In this document: positions 8,496 through 17,311 of the stretch, one piece after another
Layout: each line of letters begins with the position of its first letter
Numbering within the stretch: position 1 is the stretch's first letter
Assembly (NCBI RefSeq): GCF_002910915.1
Contig: NZ_NEUF01000194.1
Location: forward strand, 34,514 to 98,513
Direction of reading: 5' to 3'
Source of the DNA: Streptomyces sp. SM10
GTDB taxonomy: Bacteria > Actinomycetota > Actinomycetes > Streptomycetales > Streptomycetaceae
DNA length: 64,000 nt
The notes under the pieces: model-generated
The model's input: the letters and a program-made list of their open reading frames with translations, nothing else
The model's database searches: none
What the model was told of the DNA's origin: nothing
Program-made: the position numbers and the translations under genes

Positions 8496-8512
8496 TTGTC
8501 GAACTTCAACAA
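8496..8512. promoter_or_regulatory. Candidate FasR operator upstream of fabD
   Basis: TTGTCGAACTTCAACAA is a 17-bp inverted repeat with one mismatch, centred on C8504. It lies between fasR and fabD in an A/T-rich patch that stands out from its surroundings. FasR is known to bind this intergenic region in S. coelicolor; the exact site here is inferred. Confidence 0.55.
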
Positions 8513-8580
8513 TTCCCCTGACGGTTCTTCGTCCTTGTCCCCACGGGCGTCCGGGGCCGTCCACAAGAGAGAGTGTGAGG

Positions 8581-9495
8581 GTGCTCGTACTCGTCGCTCC
8601 CGGCCAAGGCGCTCAGACGCCCGGCTTCCTGACTCCCTGGCTCGAACTCCCCGGTGCCGCCGCCCGCATCGCGGGATGGTCCGACGCCATCGGGCTCGAC
8701 CTTGCCCACTACGGCACGAAGGCCGACGCGGACGAGATCCGCGACACGGCGGTGGCTCAGCCGCTGCTGGTCGCCGCGGGTCTGCTCTCGGCCGACGCCC
8801 TGGACGCCTCGCCCGGCGTCGTCGCGGGACACAGCGTCGGTGAGATCACCGCCGCCGCGCTCGCCGGCGTCATCGAGGACGAGGCGGCGCTCCGCCTCGT
8901 CCGCACCCGGGGGCTCGGCATGGCCGAGGCCGCCGCGGTCACCGAGACGGGCATGGCCGCGCTCCTCGGCGGAGACCTCGAGGTCACCGTCGCTCACCTG
9001 GAGAAGCTGGGGCTCACCCCGGCCAACGTCAACGGCGGCGGGCAGGTCGTCGCCGCCGGCACCGCGGCCCAGATCGCCGCGCTGACCGAGGACAAGCCCG
9101 AAGGCGTGCGCCGCGTGGTGCCGCTGAAGGTCGCCGGTGCGTTCCACACGCGCCACATGGCTCCGGCCGTGGACAAGCTGCGTGCGGCGGCGACCACCCT
9201 GACGGTCACCGACCCGAAGGTCACGTACGTGTCGAACGCGGACGGGAAGACGGTCGCCGACGGCGCCGAGGTCATCTCCCGGCTCGTCGGCCAGGTCGCC
9301 AACCCGGTCCGCTGGGACCTGTGCATGGAGACCTTCGCCGAGCTCGGTGTCACGGCTCTCATCGAGGCCGCACCCGGCGGGACCCTGGTCGGGCTCGCCA
9401 AGCGCGCGCTGCCCGGTGTGAAGACCCTCGCGCTCAAGACCCCCGACGACCTCGACGCGGCCCGCGCGCTCATCTCCGAGCACGCAGGCGCCTAA
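8581..9495 (+). CDS. fabD: Malonyl-CoA:ACP transacylase
   Basis: FabD moves malonate from CoA to the phosphopantetheine arm of acyl carrier protein, the first committed step feeding type II fatty acid synthesis in the cytosol. The 304-residue protein has GQGAQ near the N-terminus, the nucleophile elbow GHSVGE (Ser at about residue 85), and the catalytic His in GAFHTRHM (about residue 189). The start is set at GTG 8581 so the protein begins MLVLVAPGQG, as in S. coelicolor. GTG 8575, two codons earlier, is an equally possible start with GAGAGA before it. It is the first gene of the fab operon, with 13 bp to fabH. Confidence 0.96.
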   Translation: MLVLVAPGQGAQTPGFLTPWLELPGAAARIAGWSDAIGLDLAHYGTKADADEIRDTAVAQPLLVAAGLLSADALDASPGVVAGHSVGEITAAALAGVIEDEAALRLVRTRGLGMAEAAAVTETGMAALLGGDLEVTVAHLEKLGLTPANVNGGGQVVAAGTAAQIAALTEDKPEGVRRVVPLKVAGAFHTRHMAPAVDKLRAAATTLTVTDPKVTYVSNADGKTVADGAEVISRLVGQVANPVRWDLCMETFAELGVTALIEAAPGGTLVGLAKRALPGVKTLALKTPDDLDAARALISEHAGA

Positions 9496-9508
9496 GGAGC
9501 CCGAGAGC

Positions 9509-10540
9509 ATGTCGAAGATCAAGCCCAGCAAGGGCGCCCCGTACGCACGGATCATGGGTGTCGGCGGTTACCGCCCCCTCCGTGTCGTGCCCAACGAGGT
9601 GATCCTCGAGACGATCGACTCGTCCGACGAGTGGATCCGCTCCCGCTCCGGTATCGCCACCCGCCACTGGGCCTCCGACGAGGAGACCGTGTCGATGATG
9701 TCCGTGGAGGCCTCCGGCAAGGCGATCGCCGACGCCGGGATCACTCCCGAACAGATCGGCGGAGTCATCGTCTCCACCGTCTCGCACTTCAAGCAGACTC
9801 CCGCCGTCGCGACCGACATCGCGCACCGGATCGGCGCGGGCAAGCCCGCCGCCTTCGACATCTCGGCCGGCTGCGCGGGCTTCGGCTACGGACTCACGCT
9901 CGCCAAGGGCATGATCGTCGAGGGCTCGGCGGAGTACGTACTCGTCATCGGCGTCGAGCGTCTCAGCGACCTCACCGACCTGGAGGACCGCGCGACGGCC
10001 TTCCTCTTCGGCGACGGAGCGGGCGCGGTCGTCGTGGGCCCGTCCCAGGAGCCGGCCATCGGCCCCACCGTCTGGGGCTCCGAGGGCGACAAGTCCGAGA
10101 CGATCAAGCAGACCGTCTCGTGGAACGACTTCCACATCGGCGACGTCTCGAACCTGCCGCTCAACGAGCGGGGCGAGGTCAAGTTCCCGGCCATCACGCA
10201 GGAGGGCCAGGCGGTCTTCCGCTGGGCCGTCTTCGAGATGGCCAAGGTCGCCCAGCAGGCGCTGGAAGCGGCCGGGATCGCCCCGGAAGACCTGGATGTC
10301 TTCATTCCGCACCAGGCCAACATGCGGATCATCGACTCGATGGTGAAGACGCTCAAGCTGCCGGAGCACGTCACGGTCGCCCGTGACGTGGAAACCACCG
10401 GCAACACGTCGGCCGCCTCGATCCCGCTCGCAATGGAGCGGCTTCTGGCGACCGGTCAGGCCAAGAGCGGCGACACGGCGCTCATCATCGGCTTCGGGGC
10501 GGGTCTCGTCTACGCCGCGTCGGTCGTTACCCTCCCCTAG
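9509..10540 (+). CDS. fabH: 3-oxoacyl-ACP synthase III (KASIII)
   Basis: FabH condenses an acyl-CoA starter with malonyl-ACP. In Streptomyces it prefers branched starters such as isobutyryl-CoA, which sets the branched-chain fatty acid profile. The 343-residue protein has the full catalytic triad: Cys at about 122 in SAGCAGFGYG, His at about 268 in PHQANMRI, and Asn at about 299 in TTGNTSAAS. The GFGAGLVYAA loop near the C-terminus is also typical. It starts at ATG after a GGAG sequence, 13 bp downstream of fabD, so the two are co-transcribed. Length and motifs are normal. Confidence 0.96.
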   Translation: MSKIKPSKGAPYARIMGVGGYRPLRVVPNEVILETIDSSDEWIRSRSGIATRHWASDEETVSMMSVEASGKAIADAGITPEQIGGVIVSTVSHFKQTPAVATDIAHRIGAGKPAAFDISAGCAGFGYGLTLAKGMIVEGSAEYVLVIGVERLSDLTDLEDRATAFLFGDGAGAVVVGPSQEPAIGPTVWGSEGDKSETIKQTVSWNDFHIGDVSNLPLNERGEVKFPAITQEGQAVFRWAVFEMAKVAQQALEAAGIAPEDLDVFIPHQANMRIIDSMVKTLKLPEHVTVARDVETTGNTSAASIPLAMERLLATGQAKSGDTALIIGFGAGLVYAASVVTLP

Positions 10541-10546
10541 GCACAC

Positions 10547-10562
10547 CGGACCTTTCGGTCCG
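10547..10562 (+). terminator. Small hairpin between fabH and acpP (possible attenuator or RNA-end)
   Basis: CGGACC, loop TTTC, GGTCCG forms a 6-bp stem just after the fabH stop. It is too short and lacks a T-run to be a full terminator. It sits where many bacteria adjust acpP abundance relative to the other fab genes, so partial termination or RNA processing is possible but unproven. Confidence 0.35.
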
Positions 10563-10603
10563 CACGCCCGAACCCTGCAGAAACATATCGAAGGAGCGCC
10601 AAC

Positions 10604-10852
10604 ATGGCCGCCACTCAGGAAGAGATCGTCACCGGTCTCGCCGAGATCGTCAACGAGATCGCCGGTATCCCGGTCGAGGACGTCCAGCTGGACAAGTCCT
10701 TCACCGACGACCTGGACGTCGACTCGCTGTCCATGGTCGAGGTCGTCGTCGCCGCCGAAGAGCGCTTCGACGTCAAGATCCCCGACGAGGACGTCAAGAA
10801 CCTCAAGACGGTCGGCGACGCCGCCGACTACATCCTGAAGCACCAGGGCTGA
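10604..10852 (+). CDS. acpP: Acyl carrier protein
   Basis: ACP carries the growing acyl chain during fatty acid synthesis. The 82-residue acidic helical protein contains DDLDVDSLSMVEVV, where the Ser (about residue 41) receives the 4'-phosphopantetheine. The start ATG follows AAGGAGCG at good spacing. It lies between fabH and fabF in the operon; the 63-bp gap before it is the longest so far in the operon and contains a small hairpin. Nothing unusual is seen. Confidence 0.97.
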   Translation: MAATQEEIVTGLAEIVNEIAGIPVEDVQLDKSFTDDLDVDSLSMVEVVVAAEERFDVKIPDEDVKNLKTVGDAADYILKHQG

Positions 10853-10931
10853 TCCCAGCCCGTCCCGTGTGTCGCCACCCGGCGGTGGCGCCGCTGATTC
10901 ACGACCCTCTACACGTGGAGAAGATTTTCCA

Positions 10932-12194
10932 GTGAGCCCGACCAATCGCACCGTGGTCGTCACCGGTATCGGCGCAACCACTCCGCTGGGTGGCGACTCC
11001 GCATCGACCTGGGAAGGTCTGATGGCCGGCCGTTCCGGCGTCAAGCCTCTCGAGGGCGAACGTTTCGCCGAACTGCCCGTCCGGATCGCCGCCCTCGCGG
11101 CCGTCGACCCGGGCGAGGTTCTGCCCCGGCCGCTCGCCCGCAAGCTGGACCGCTCGGCGCAGTTCGCGCTGATCGCGGCCCGCGAAGCCTGGGCGGACGC
11201 CGGCTTCACCGGCAAGGCCGGTGAGGACGAGAAGATCCAGCCCGAGCGTCTGGGCTCGGTCATCGCCTCCGGCATCGGCGGCGTGATCACCCTGCTCGAC
11301 CAGTACGACGTGCTGAAGGAGAAGGGCGTACGCCGCGTCTCCCCGCACACCGTTCCCATGCTCATGCCCAACGGCCCGGCGGCCAACGTCGGTCTCGAGG
11401 TCAACGCCCAGGCCGGTGTCCACACCCCGGTCTCCGCCTGCGCGTCGGGTGCCGAGGCCATCGGGTACGCCGTCGAGATGATCCGCACCGGCCGTGCCGA
11501 CGTGGTCGTCGCCGGCGGTACGGAGGCGGCCATCCACCCGCTGCCGATCGCCGCGTTCGCCAACATGATGGCGATGTCGAAGAGCAACGACGAGCCCGAG
11601 AAGGCCTCGCGGCCGTACGACACCGCCCGGGACGGGTTCGTCCTCGGCGAGGGCGCCGGCGTCGTGATCCTGGAGTCCGCGGAGCACGCGGCCGCGCGCG
11701 GCGCCAGGGTCTACTGCGAGGTGCTGGGCCAGGGTCTGTCCGCGGACGCCCACCACATCGCGCAGCCCGAGCCCACCGGGCGCGGGATCGCCGCGGCGAT
11801 GCAGAACCTGCTGGACTCCACCGACCTGAAGCCGTCGGAGGTCGTGCACCTGAACGCGCACGCCACGTCCACGCCGCAGGGCGACGTCGCGGAGATCAAG
11901 GCGCTGCGTGCGGTGCTGGGCGACGACCTGGACCACGTCGCGATCTCCGCCACGAAGTCGATGACGGGCCACCTGCTGGGTGGCGCGGGCGGCATCGAGA
12001 CCGTGGCGACCGTGCTGGCGCTGCACAACCGCATGGCGCCGCCCACCATCAACATCGACGACCTCGACGAGGCCGTCGAGGCGGACGTCGTGCGCGGTGA
12101 GCCTCGGGCGCTGCCCGAGGGCCCGATCGCCGCGATCAACAACTCGTTCGGCTTCGGTGGCCACAACGTGGTGCTGGCGTTCCGCTCGGTCTGA
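10932..12194 (+). CDS. fabF: 3-oxoacyl-ACP synthase II (KASII)
   Basis: FabF performs the elongation condensations of fatty acid synthesis. The 420-residue protein starts at GTG 10932, giving SPTNRTVVVTGIGATTPLGG, the normal family beginning. The catalytic Cys is in VSACASGAEA (about residue 170), and the two His residues are in LNAHATSTPQGD (about 310) and SMTGHLLGGAG (about 347). The C-terminal NNSFGFGGHN is standard. It is the last gene of the fasR-controlled operon and is followed by a strong terminator. Confidence 0.96.
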   Translation: MSPTNRTVVVTGIGATTPLGGDSASTWEGLMAGRSGVKPLEGERFAELPVRIAALAAVDPGEVLPRPLARKLDRSAQFALIAAREAWADAGFTGKAGEDEKIQPERLGSVIASGIGGVITLLDQYDVLKEKGVRRVSPHTVPMLMPNGPAANVGLEVNAQAGVHTPVSACASGAEAIGYAVEMIRTGRADVVVAGGTEAAIHPLPIAAFANMMAMSKSNDEPEKASRPYDTARDGFVLGEGAGVVILESAEHAAARGARVYCEVLGQGLSADAHHIAQPEPTGRGIAAAMQNLLDSTDLKPSEVVHLNAHATSTPQGDVAEIKALRAVLGDDLDHVAISATKSMTGHLLGGAGGIETVATVLALHNRMAPPTINIDDLDEAVEADVVRGEPRALPEGPIAAINNSFGFGGHNVVLAFRSV

Positions 12195-12213
12195 TCCGCC
12201 GGTTCTGCCGAGG

Positions 12214-12243
12214 AGGCCCGCTTCCCGCGAGGGAGGCGGGCCT
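12214..12243. terminator. Terminator after fabF
   Basis: AGGCCCGCTTCCC, loop GCGA, GGGAGGCGGGCCT forms a 13-bp stem with one G-T pair, 20 bases after the fabF stop. It closes the fatty acid operon. Confidence 0.85.
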
Positions 12244-12440
12244 TCCGCATGCCGGGCGCCGTTCCGAGGGGGCCGCCCGGGGCCCGAGGCATGTCGCTTC
12301 GAGCACGCGGCTTCGAGGCATGCGGGAGAGCGTGCTCACGCCCGCTACGAAGGCCGTCCGCGTGGGCCCTGCGGGTCCCGCCCGCGAGGGAACGTTTCAG
12401 CACGGCCGGAGAACGGAGCGGTACAGGGCAGAGGGCCCGG

Positions 12441-12935
12441 TCAGACCACCTGGTGCAGCCACCGCACGGGCGCGCCTTCTCCCGCGTGGCGGAAGGACTC
12501 GAGTTCGTCGTCCCAGGGCTTGCCCAGGAGCCCCGCGACCTCGGTCTCCAGGTCCGTCTCGCCGCGCACGGAGCGGGCCAGCGCGGCCCGCAGACGGTCC
12601 TCCGGGACCAGGATGTCGCCGTGCATGCCGGTGACGGCGTGGAAGATGCCGAGGCCAGGCGTGGAGCTGTAGCGCTCGCCCTCCGCCGTGGGGCAGGGCT
12701 CCGCCGTCACCTCGAAGCGCAGCAGGTCCCAGCCGCGGAGGGCGGAGGCCAGCTCCGACGCCGTACCCGCCCGGCCCTGCCAGGAGAATTCGGAGCGCCA
12801 TGTGCCGGGGGCGGCCGGCTGTCTGATCCAGTCGAGCTGGACCCGCACACCGAGCACACCCGCCACCGCCCATTCGACATGCGGGCACAGCGCGCGCGGT
12901 GCGGAGTGTACGTACAGGACTCCACGTGTCGTCAC
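12441..12935 (-). CDS. DUF3145 domain protein
   Basis: This 164-residue protein starts at GTG 12935 with GGAGG five to six bases before it. The sequence VLYVHSAPRALCPHVEWAV, the central WDLLRFEVTAEP and the C-terminal LGKPWDDELESFRHAGEG are conserved in DUF3145 proteins, found across Streptomyces and related actinobacteria next to the fab operon. There are no membrane helices or signal peptide, so it is cytosolic. Its function is unknown, and constant linkage to fabF does not prove a role in lipid metabolism. It is convergent with fabF, separated by the terminator and about 200 bases. Confidence 0.9.
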   Translation of the reverse strand: MTTRGVLYVHSAPRALCPHVEWAVAGVLGVRVQLDWIRQPAAPGTWRSEFSWQGRAGTASELASALRGWDLLRFEVTAEPCPTAEGERYSSTPGLGIFHAVTGMHGDILVPEDRLRAALARSVRGETDLETEVAGLLGKPWDDELESFRHAGEGAPVRWLHQVV

Positions 12936-13296
12936 CGGGACCTCCAGTGTGGGACGAGGTTCGCCTTCCCCAGGGGCCTCGCGCCCGTACCGCCTCTTCC
13001 CGGCCGGCTCCCGAGGTTGTCATCAGTAAACAGCATCGGGAGTGAATCTCCTGAAAAGGGACAGTATGTGACGTGAGATAACTTACCGGACCCGCTCATG
13101 CGCAGGCGGGCCGGTCGGCGCCACTGGTTCGACGGGGAAAAGCTACCGTGCGCCGGGGCCGGGTGTGTGACGTACCGTCGGTCCCGGGCCCGTGATTCGC
13201 TCAGCATTCACCCGCGAGGGCGTGGGGGCCCGCCACCTGGGGCTGTCCGGTTGTGCCAGGGGCACAATCACCCGTGTGAGCGGAGGGGAATCAGGG
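12936..13296. other. Divergent intergenic region (DUF3145 / SGNH lipoprotein)
   Basis: The 360 bases between two divergent genes must hold both promoters. A relatively A/T-rich patch near 13020-13090 (around ATCAGTAAACAGCAT and TGAGATAACTTACC) is the probable promoter area. No coding sequence or repeat is convincing. Confidence 0.4.
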
Positions 13297-14211
13297 ATGG
13301 CCGAGCGTTCGTCACGTCGTCGCGTCCAGGGTGCCGGGGCCACTCTGACGGCGGTCGCGCTCGCCGGTGCCGCCGTGCTCGCCGGGTGCACCTCCGACGG
13401 CCGCCCGGCCGCGCGGAGCGGCTCGGGCGCCGCGGTCCCCTCCCCCGCGCCGACACCGGCGTGGGACGCGAGCCCCGCCTCGGTGGCCGCGGTCGGGGAC
13501 TCCATCACCCGGGGGTTCGACGCCTGCTCGGTCCTGGCCGACTGCCCCGAGGTGTCCTGGGCGACGGGGAGCGACGGCGGGGTGCGGAGCCTGGCCGTGC
13601 GCCTGCTGGGGGCGTCGAAGGCGGCGTCGCACAGCTGGAACCACGCCGTGTCGGGTGCCAGGATGGCGCAGCTCCCGGAGCAGATGGCGCGCGCGGCGAA
13701 GGACGGGCCGGAGCTGGTCACGGTGATGATCGGCGCGAACGACGCCTGCCGGGACTCGGTGCGGCTGATGACCCCGGTGGCGGACTTCCGGACCTCCTTC
13801 GAGGCGTCGATGCGGCAGTTGCGCGCCTCGGCCCCGACGTCGCAGGTCTACGTGTCGAGCGTGCCCGATCTCAAGCGGCTCTGGTCGACCGGGCGGGAGA
13901 ATCCGCTGGGCAAGCAGATCTGGAAGCTGGGGATCTGCCGGTCGATGCTGGGCGACGCGGACGACATGGGCGCGGCGGCGGTCGCGCGCCGCGACGCCGT
14001 GCGGGAGCGCGTCGTCGCCTACAACGAGGTCCTGCGGGAGGTCTGCGCACGCGACGAACGCTGCCGCTACGACGGCGGGGCGGTGTTCGACTACCGCTTC
14101 ACCGGTGAGCAGCTCAGCGAGTGGGACTGGTTCCACCCGGGGCGCAACGGCCAGGCCAGGCTGGCGGAGATCGCCTACCGCAATGTCACGGCGGCCGGGC
14201 CTCCGGCGTAA
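13297..14211 (+). CDS. SGNH/GDSL hydrolase lipoprotein
   Basis: The 304-residue precursor starts at ATG 13297, seven bases after GGAGGGGA; longer upstream starts lack a ribosome-binding site. The signal peptide ends in the lipobox LAGC (about residue 27), so the enzyme should be tethered outside the membrane. Block I reads VAVGDSITRG (nucleophile Ser), block III reads MIGANDAC, and the C-terminal block V reads DWFHPGRNGQ (Asp and His). Together these form the SGNH ester-hydrolase triad. Several cysteines suggest disulfides. The substrate is unknown; secreted members cleave lipids or acetylated polysaccharides. It lies five bases upstream of an aldose epimerase and is probably co-transcribed with it. 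Confidence 0.9.
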   Translation: MAERSSRRRVQGAGATLTAVALAGAAVLAGCTSDGRPAARSGSGAAVPSPAPTPAWDASPASVAAVGDSITRGFDACSVLADCPEVSWATGSDGGVRSLAVRLLGASKAASHSWNHAVSGARMAQLPEQMARAAKDGPELVTVMIGANDACRDSVRLMTPVADFRTSFEASMRQLRASAPTSQVYVSSVPDLKRLWSTGRENPLGKQIWKLGICRSMLGDADDMGAAAVARRDAVRERVVAYNEVLREVCARDERCRYDGGAVFDYRFTGEQLSEWDWFHPGRNGQARLAEIAYRNVTAAGPPA

Positions 14212-14216
14212 GGTCC

Positions 14217-15215
14217 ATGATCGTGACGACGGGTACAACGGTACGCAGCGAGGACTTCTCCACCCGCACGGACGGTACGCCGGTCCGGCGCTGGACCCTG
14301 GAACGCGGGGACACCCGGGTGCGGGTGCTGACGTACGGCGCCGTGGTGCAGTCCGTCGTGGTGCCCGGGAGGGACGGTGCCCGCGCCGAGGTGGCCCTGG
14401 GGCTGCCGGACGTCAAGGGGTACGAGGCGCAGCCCGGCCCGTACTTCGGCGCCGTGGTCGGCCGGTACGCGAACCGGATCGGCGGCGGGTCGTTCGTCCT
14501 GGACGGGCGTACGCACCGGGTGACGCGGAACGAGGGCCGCAACACCCTGCACGGCGGTGAGCGGGGCTTCGACAAGCGCGTCTGGGACGCCGAGGAGGTG
14601 CCGGGCGGAGTGCGGCTCCGCCTGGTGTCCGAGGACGGCGAGGAGGGCTTCCCGGGGCGGCTGGCGGTGTCGGTGACGTACACCCTGGACGAGGACGGAG
14701 CGCTGCGGATCGCCTACCGGGCGACGACGGACGCACCGACCGTGGTGAACCTGACGAATCACACGTACTGGAATCTGGCAGGCGCCGGGAGCGGGAGCGC
14801 GCTGGGTCACGAGCTGCGGCTCGCGGCGGGGCGGATCACCCCGGGGGACGAGAAGTCGATCCCCACGGGGGAGTTCCTTCCGGTGGACGGCACCCGGTAC
14901 GACTTCCGGGAGCCGAAGCCGGTGGGTCCCGGCTACGACACGAACTACGAGCTGGAGGAGACCGGCGGGGAGCCGGTCGCCGAGCTGTACGACCCGGCGT
15001 CCGGACGCCTGCTGACGGTCCGCACGACGGAGCCGGGGCTCCAGCTCTACACCGCCGACCACCTCGGCGGGGATCCCTTCGTGCCGTGCGCCGGGATCGC
15101 CCTGGAGACGCAGCACTTCCCCGACGCGCCGAACCGCCCGGAGTTCCCGGGCACGGTGCTGCGCCCGGGCGAGGAGTTCGCCTCGACGACGGTGTACGGC
15201 TTCTCCGTGCGCTGA
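14217..15215 (+). CDS. galM: Aldose 1-epimerase (mutarotase), cytosolic
   Basis: The enzyme interconverts alpha and beta anomers of free sugars such as galactose. The 332-residue protein lacks a signal peptide. The catalytic His is in NLTNHTYWNLAG and the catalytic Glu in ALETQHFPDAPN near the C-terminus. The substrate-binding Arg lies in GRYANRIGGG. Start ATG 14217 is six bases after the TAA of the lipoprotein gene, so translation is probably coupled. A second, secreted paralogue is at 25585-26751. The symbol is given by family; the preferred sugar is not known. Confidence 0.93.
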   Translation: MIVTTGTTVRSEDFSTRTDGTPVRRWTLERGDTRVRVLTYGAVVQSVVVPGRDGARAEVALGLPDVKGYEAQPGPYFGAVVGRYANRIGGGSFVLDGRTHRVTRNEGRNTLHGGERGFDKRVWDAEEVPGGVRLRLVSEDGEEGFPGRLAVSVTYTLDEDGALRIAYRATTDAPTVVNLTNHTYWNLAGAGSGSALGHELRLAAGRITPGDEKSIPTGEFLPVDGTRYDFREPKPVGPGYDTNYELEETGGEPVAELYDPASGRLLTVRTTEPGLQLYTADHLGGDPFVPCAGIALETQHFPDAPNRPEFPGTVLRPGEEFASTTVYGFSVR

Positions 15216-15340
15216 GACCCAACTCCCCCTGTTCCGGCTCGTGTCAACACCGGACGACCAAGATCACCAGCGGGTGAATCAGGGCGGTGGGCGCGCGTCC
15301 GCGACGCTCCCGGCCGGTCCCGCACAGCAGGGTGATCACC

Positions 15341-17272
15341 ATGATTTCACCTGTTGACGAACCGTCACCCGCCCTGCCGTCCCGCCGGTCCCTGATCGCG
15401 GGCGCCACCGCCGGAGCTGCGGCGCTCGCCGTGACCGCCGCCGCCCCGTCCTCGAGGGCGGCGGCGCCACGGGCCGCCGCCGCGCCGGGGGCGGCGCCCG
15501 GCTCCGACTGGGACGCCTGCCTCACCGTCGCCCGCGCCATCCTCGTACGCGACGGGAACGACAAGGACCTGGTGCCCGGTTACCGCGAGGTCCTCCTGGA
15601 CAAGGGCCTGCCCCGTACCCGTGCCGCGCGCAAGAAGGTGCTGGTCGTCGGTGCGGGGCCGGCCGGACTCACTGCGGCGCGACTCCTCCACGAGGCCGGC
15701 CACACCGTCACCGTGATCGAGGCCAACGGCAACCGTGTCGGCGGACGGATCAAGACCTTCCGGGCAGGCGGCCACGAGCAGTCCGACCCGCCCTTCGCCG
15801 ATCCGAAGCAGTACGCCGAGGCCGGCGCGATGCGCATCCCGGACAGCCACCCGCTGGTCACCGGGCTCATGGCCGGTCTCGGGCTGAAGACCCGCCGCTT
15901 CCACCTGGTCGACGTCGATGCCGATGGGCGTCCCGCCAACCGCACCTGGATCCACGTCAACGGCGTCCGGGTCCGCCGCACCGACTACGCCGCGAAGCCT
16001 CAGGCGGTCAACCGCTCCTTCGGCGTGCCCGCCGCCTACGAGAACACGCCCGCCTCGCAGATCGTGCGGGACGCGTTCGCCCCCGTGCGCAAGGAGATCG
16101 AGGGCAAGGAGGGGACGGCCCTGGTCGAGGGCTGGGCGACGGTGCTCCAGCGGTACGGGCACTTCTCGATGTTCCGGTACATGACCGAGGTGGCCAAGCT
16201 GGACGAGCGCACCGTCGACCTCATCGGCACCGTCGAGAACATGACCTCGCGCCTCCATCTCGCTTTCCTGCACAGCTTCATCGGAGCTTCGCTGATCAGC
16301 CCGGCGACCTCCTTCTTCGAACTGCCCGACGGCACCGCGACCCTGGTCGACGCCATGTACGCGCAGGTGAAGGACCTGGTGCACCTGGATCGCCGGGCCA
16401 CCCGGATCAGCCACACCGAGGACGGGGTGAGCGTCGAGACGGTCTCCGAGGGCCGGGGCGGCCCCGTCGTCCGGGAGACGTTCACCGGCGACCGGGCGAT
16501 CATCACGGTGCCCTTCTCCGGGTTGCGGCACCTCCCGGTGACGCCCGCTCTCTCGTACCGCAAGCGCCGGGCGATCACCGAGGTGCACTACGACGCGGCG
16601 ACCAAGGTGCTGCTCGAATTCAGCCGCCGCTGGTGGGAGTTCGACGAGACGGACTGGAGGCGTGAACTGGGGGCGGTGCGGCCGGGGCTGTACGAGGAGT
16701 ACCGGACGGGCAAGGCCCCGGCCGACGGTTCGCTGCTGGGCGCGCACCCTTCCGTCCCGCGCGGCCACATCCCGCCCGACCAGCGGGTGCACTACGCGGC
16801 CTTCCGCTCCACCGACCGCGACCAGCCCGAGGCGGCCCACGTCATCGGCGGCGGCTCGGTGACCGACAACGCCAACCGCTTCATCTACCAGCCCTCGCAT
16901 CCGGTCGAGGGCAGCGAGGGCGGGGTACTGCTCGCCTCCTACAGCTGGGCCGACGACGCCCTGAAGTGGGACTCGCTGGACGACGACGAGCGCTACCCGC
17001 ACACCCTGGGCGGCGTCCAGGACGTGTACGGGCAGCGCGTCGAGGTGTTCTACACGGGCGTCGGCCGCACCCAGTCCTGGATGCGTGACCCCTACGCGTA
17101 CGGGGAGGCGTCGGTGCTCCTGCCCGGCCAGCACACCGAGCTCTTCCCTGATGTCCGCACCCCTGAGGGGCCGCTGCACTTCGCCGGCTGCCACACGTCC
17201 GTCAAGCCCGCCTGGATCGAGGGCGCGCTGGAGTCGGCGGTCAGGACCGCGCTGGAGGTCCACAGCGGCTGA
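15341..17272 (+). CDS. Tat-secreted FAD amine oxidase, close to L-glutamate oxidase
   Basis: This enzyme oxidatively deaminates an L-amino acid with release of ammonia and hydrogen peroxide. The 643-residue precursor starts SPVDEPSPALPSRRSLIAGA, a twin-arginine signal, followed by an Ala-rich stretch. VLVVGAGPAGLTAARLL (about residue 100) binds FAD ADP and EANGNRVGGRIKTF is the second GG motif. The overall sequence tracks Streptomyces L-glutamate oxidase closely: DWDACLTVARAILV, EAGAMRIPDSHPLV, WIEGALESAVR. The two residues described as key for glutamate in that enzyme, Arg305 and His312, align with Arg304 and His311 here in SRLHLAFLH. It stands alone and ends in a palindromic terminator. A general L-amino acid oxidase is the alternative. 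GTG 15332 is another possible start. Confidence 0.88.
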   Translation: MISPVDEPSPALPSRRSLIAGATAGAAALAVTAAAPSSRAAAPRAAAAPGAAPGSDWDACLTVARAILVRDGNDKDLVPGYREVLLDKGLPRTRAARKKVLVVGAGPAGLTAARLLHEAGHTVTVIEANGNRVGGRIKTFRAGGHEQSDPPFADPKQYAEAGAMRIPDSHPLVTGLMAGLGLKTRRFHLVDVDADGRPANRTWIHVNGVRVRRTDYAAKPQAVNRSFGVPAAYENTPASQIVRDAFAPVRKEIEGKEGTALVEGWATVLQRYGHFSMFRYMTEVAKLDERTVDLIGTVENMTSRLHLAFLHSFIGASLISPATSFFELPDGTATLVDAMYAQVKDLVHLDRRATRISHTEDGVSVETVSEGRGGPVVRETFTGDRAIITVPFSGLRHLPVTPALSYRKRRAITEVHYDAATKVLLEFSRRWWEFDETDWRRELGAVRPGLYEEYRTGKAPADGSLLGAHPSVPRGHIPPDQRVHYAAFRSTDRDQPEAAHVIGGGSVTDNANRFIYQPSHPVEGSEGGVLLASYSWADDALKWDSLDDDERYPHTLGGVQDVYGQRVEVFYTGVGRTQSWMRDPYAYGEASVLLPGQHTELFPDVRTPEGPLHFAGCHTSVKPAWIEGALESAVRTALEVHSG

Positions 17273-17277
17273 CCCCG

Positions 17278-17311
17278 GCGGGCTGCCGGACCGGCCGGTC
17301 CGGCAGCCCGC
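17278..17311. terminator. Bidirectional terminator
   Basis: GCGGGCTGCCGGACC, loop GGCC, and its exact complement form a perfect 15-bp stem lying exactly between the stops of two convergent genes. It can serve both. Confidence 0.9.
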
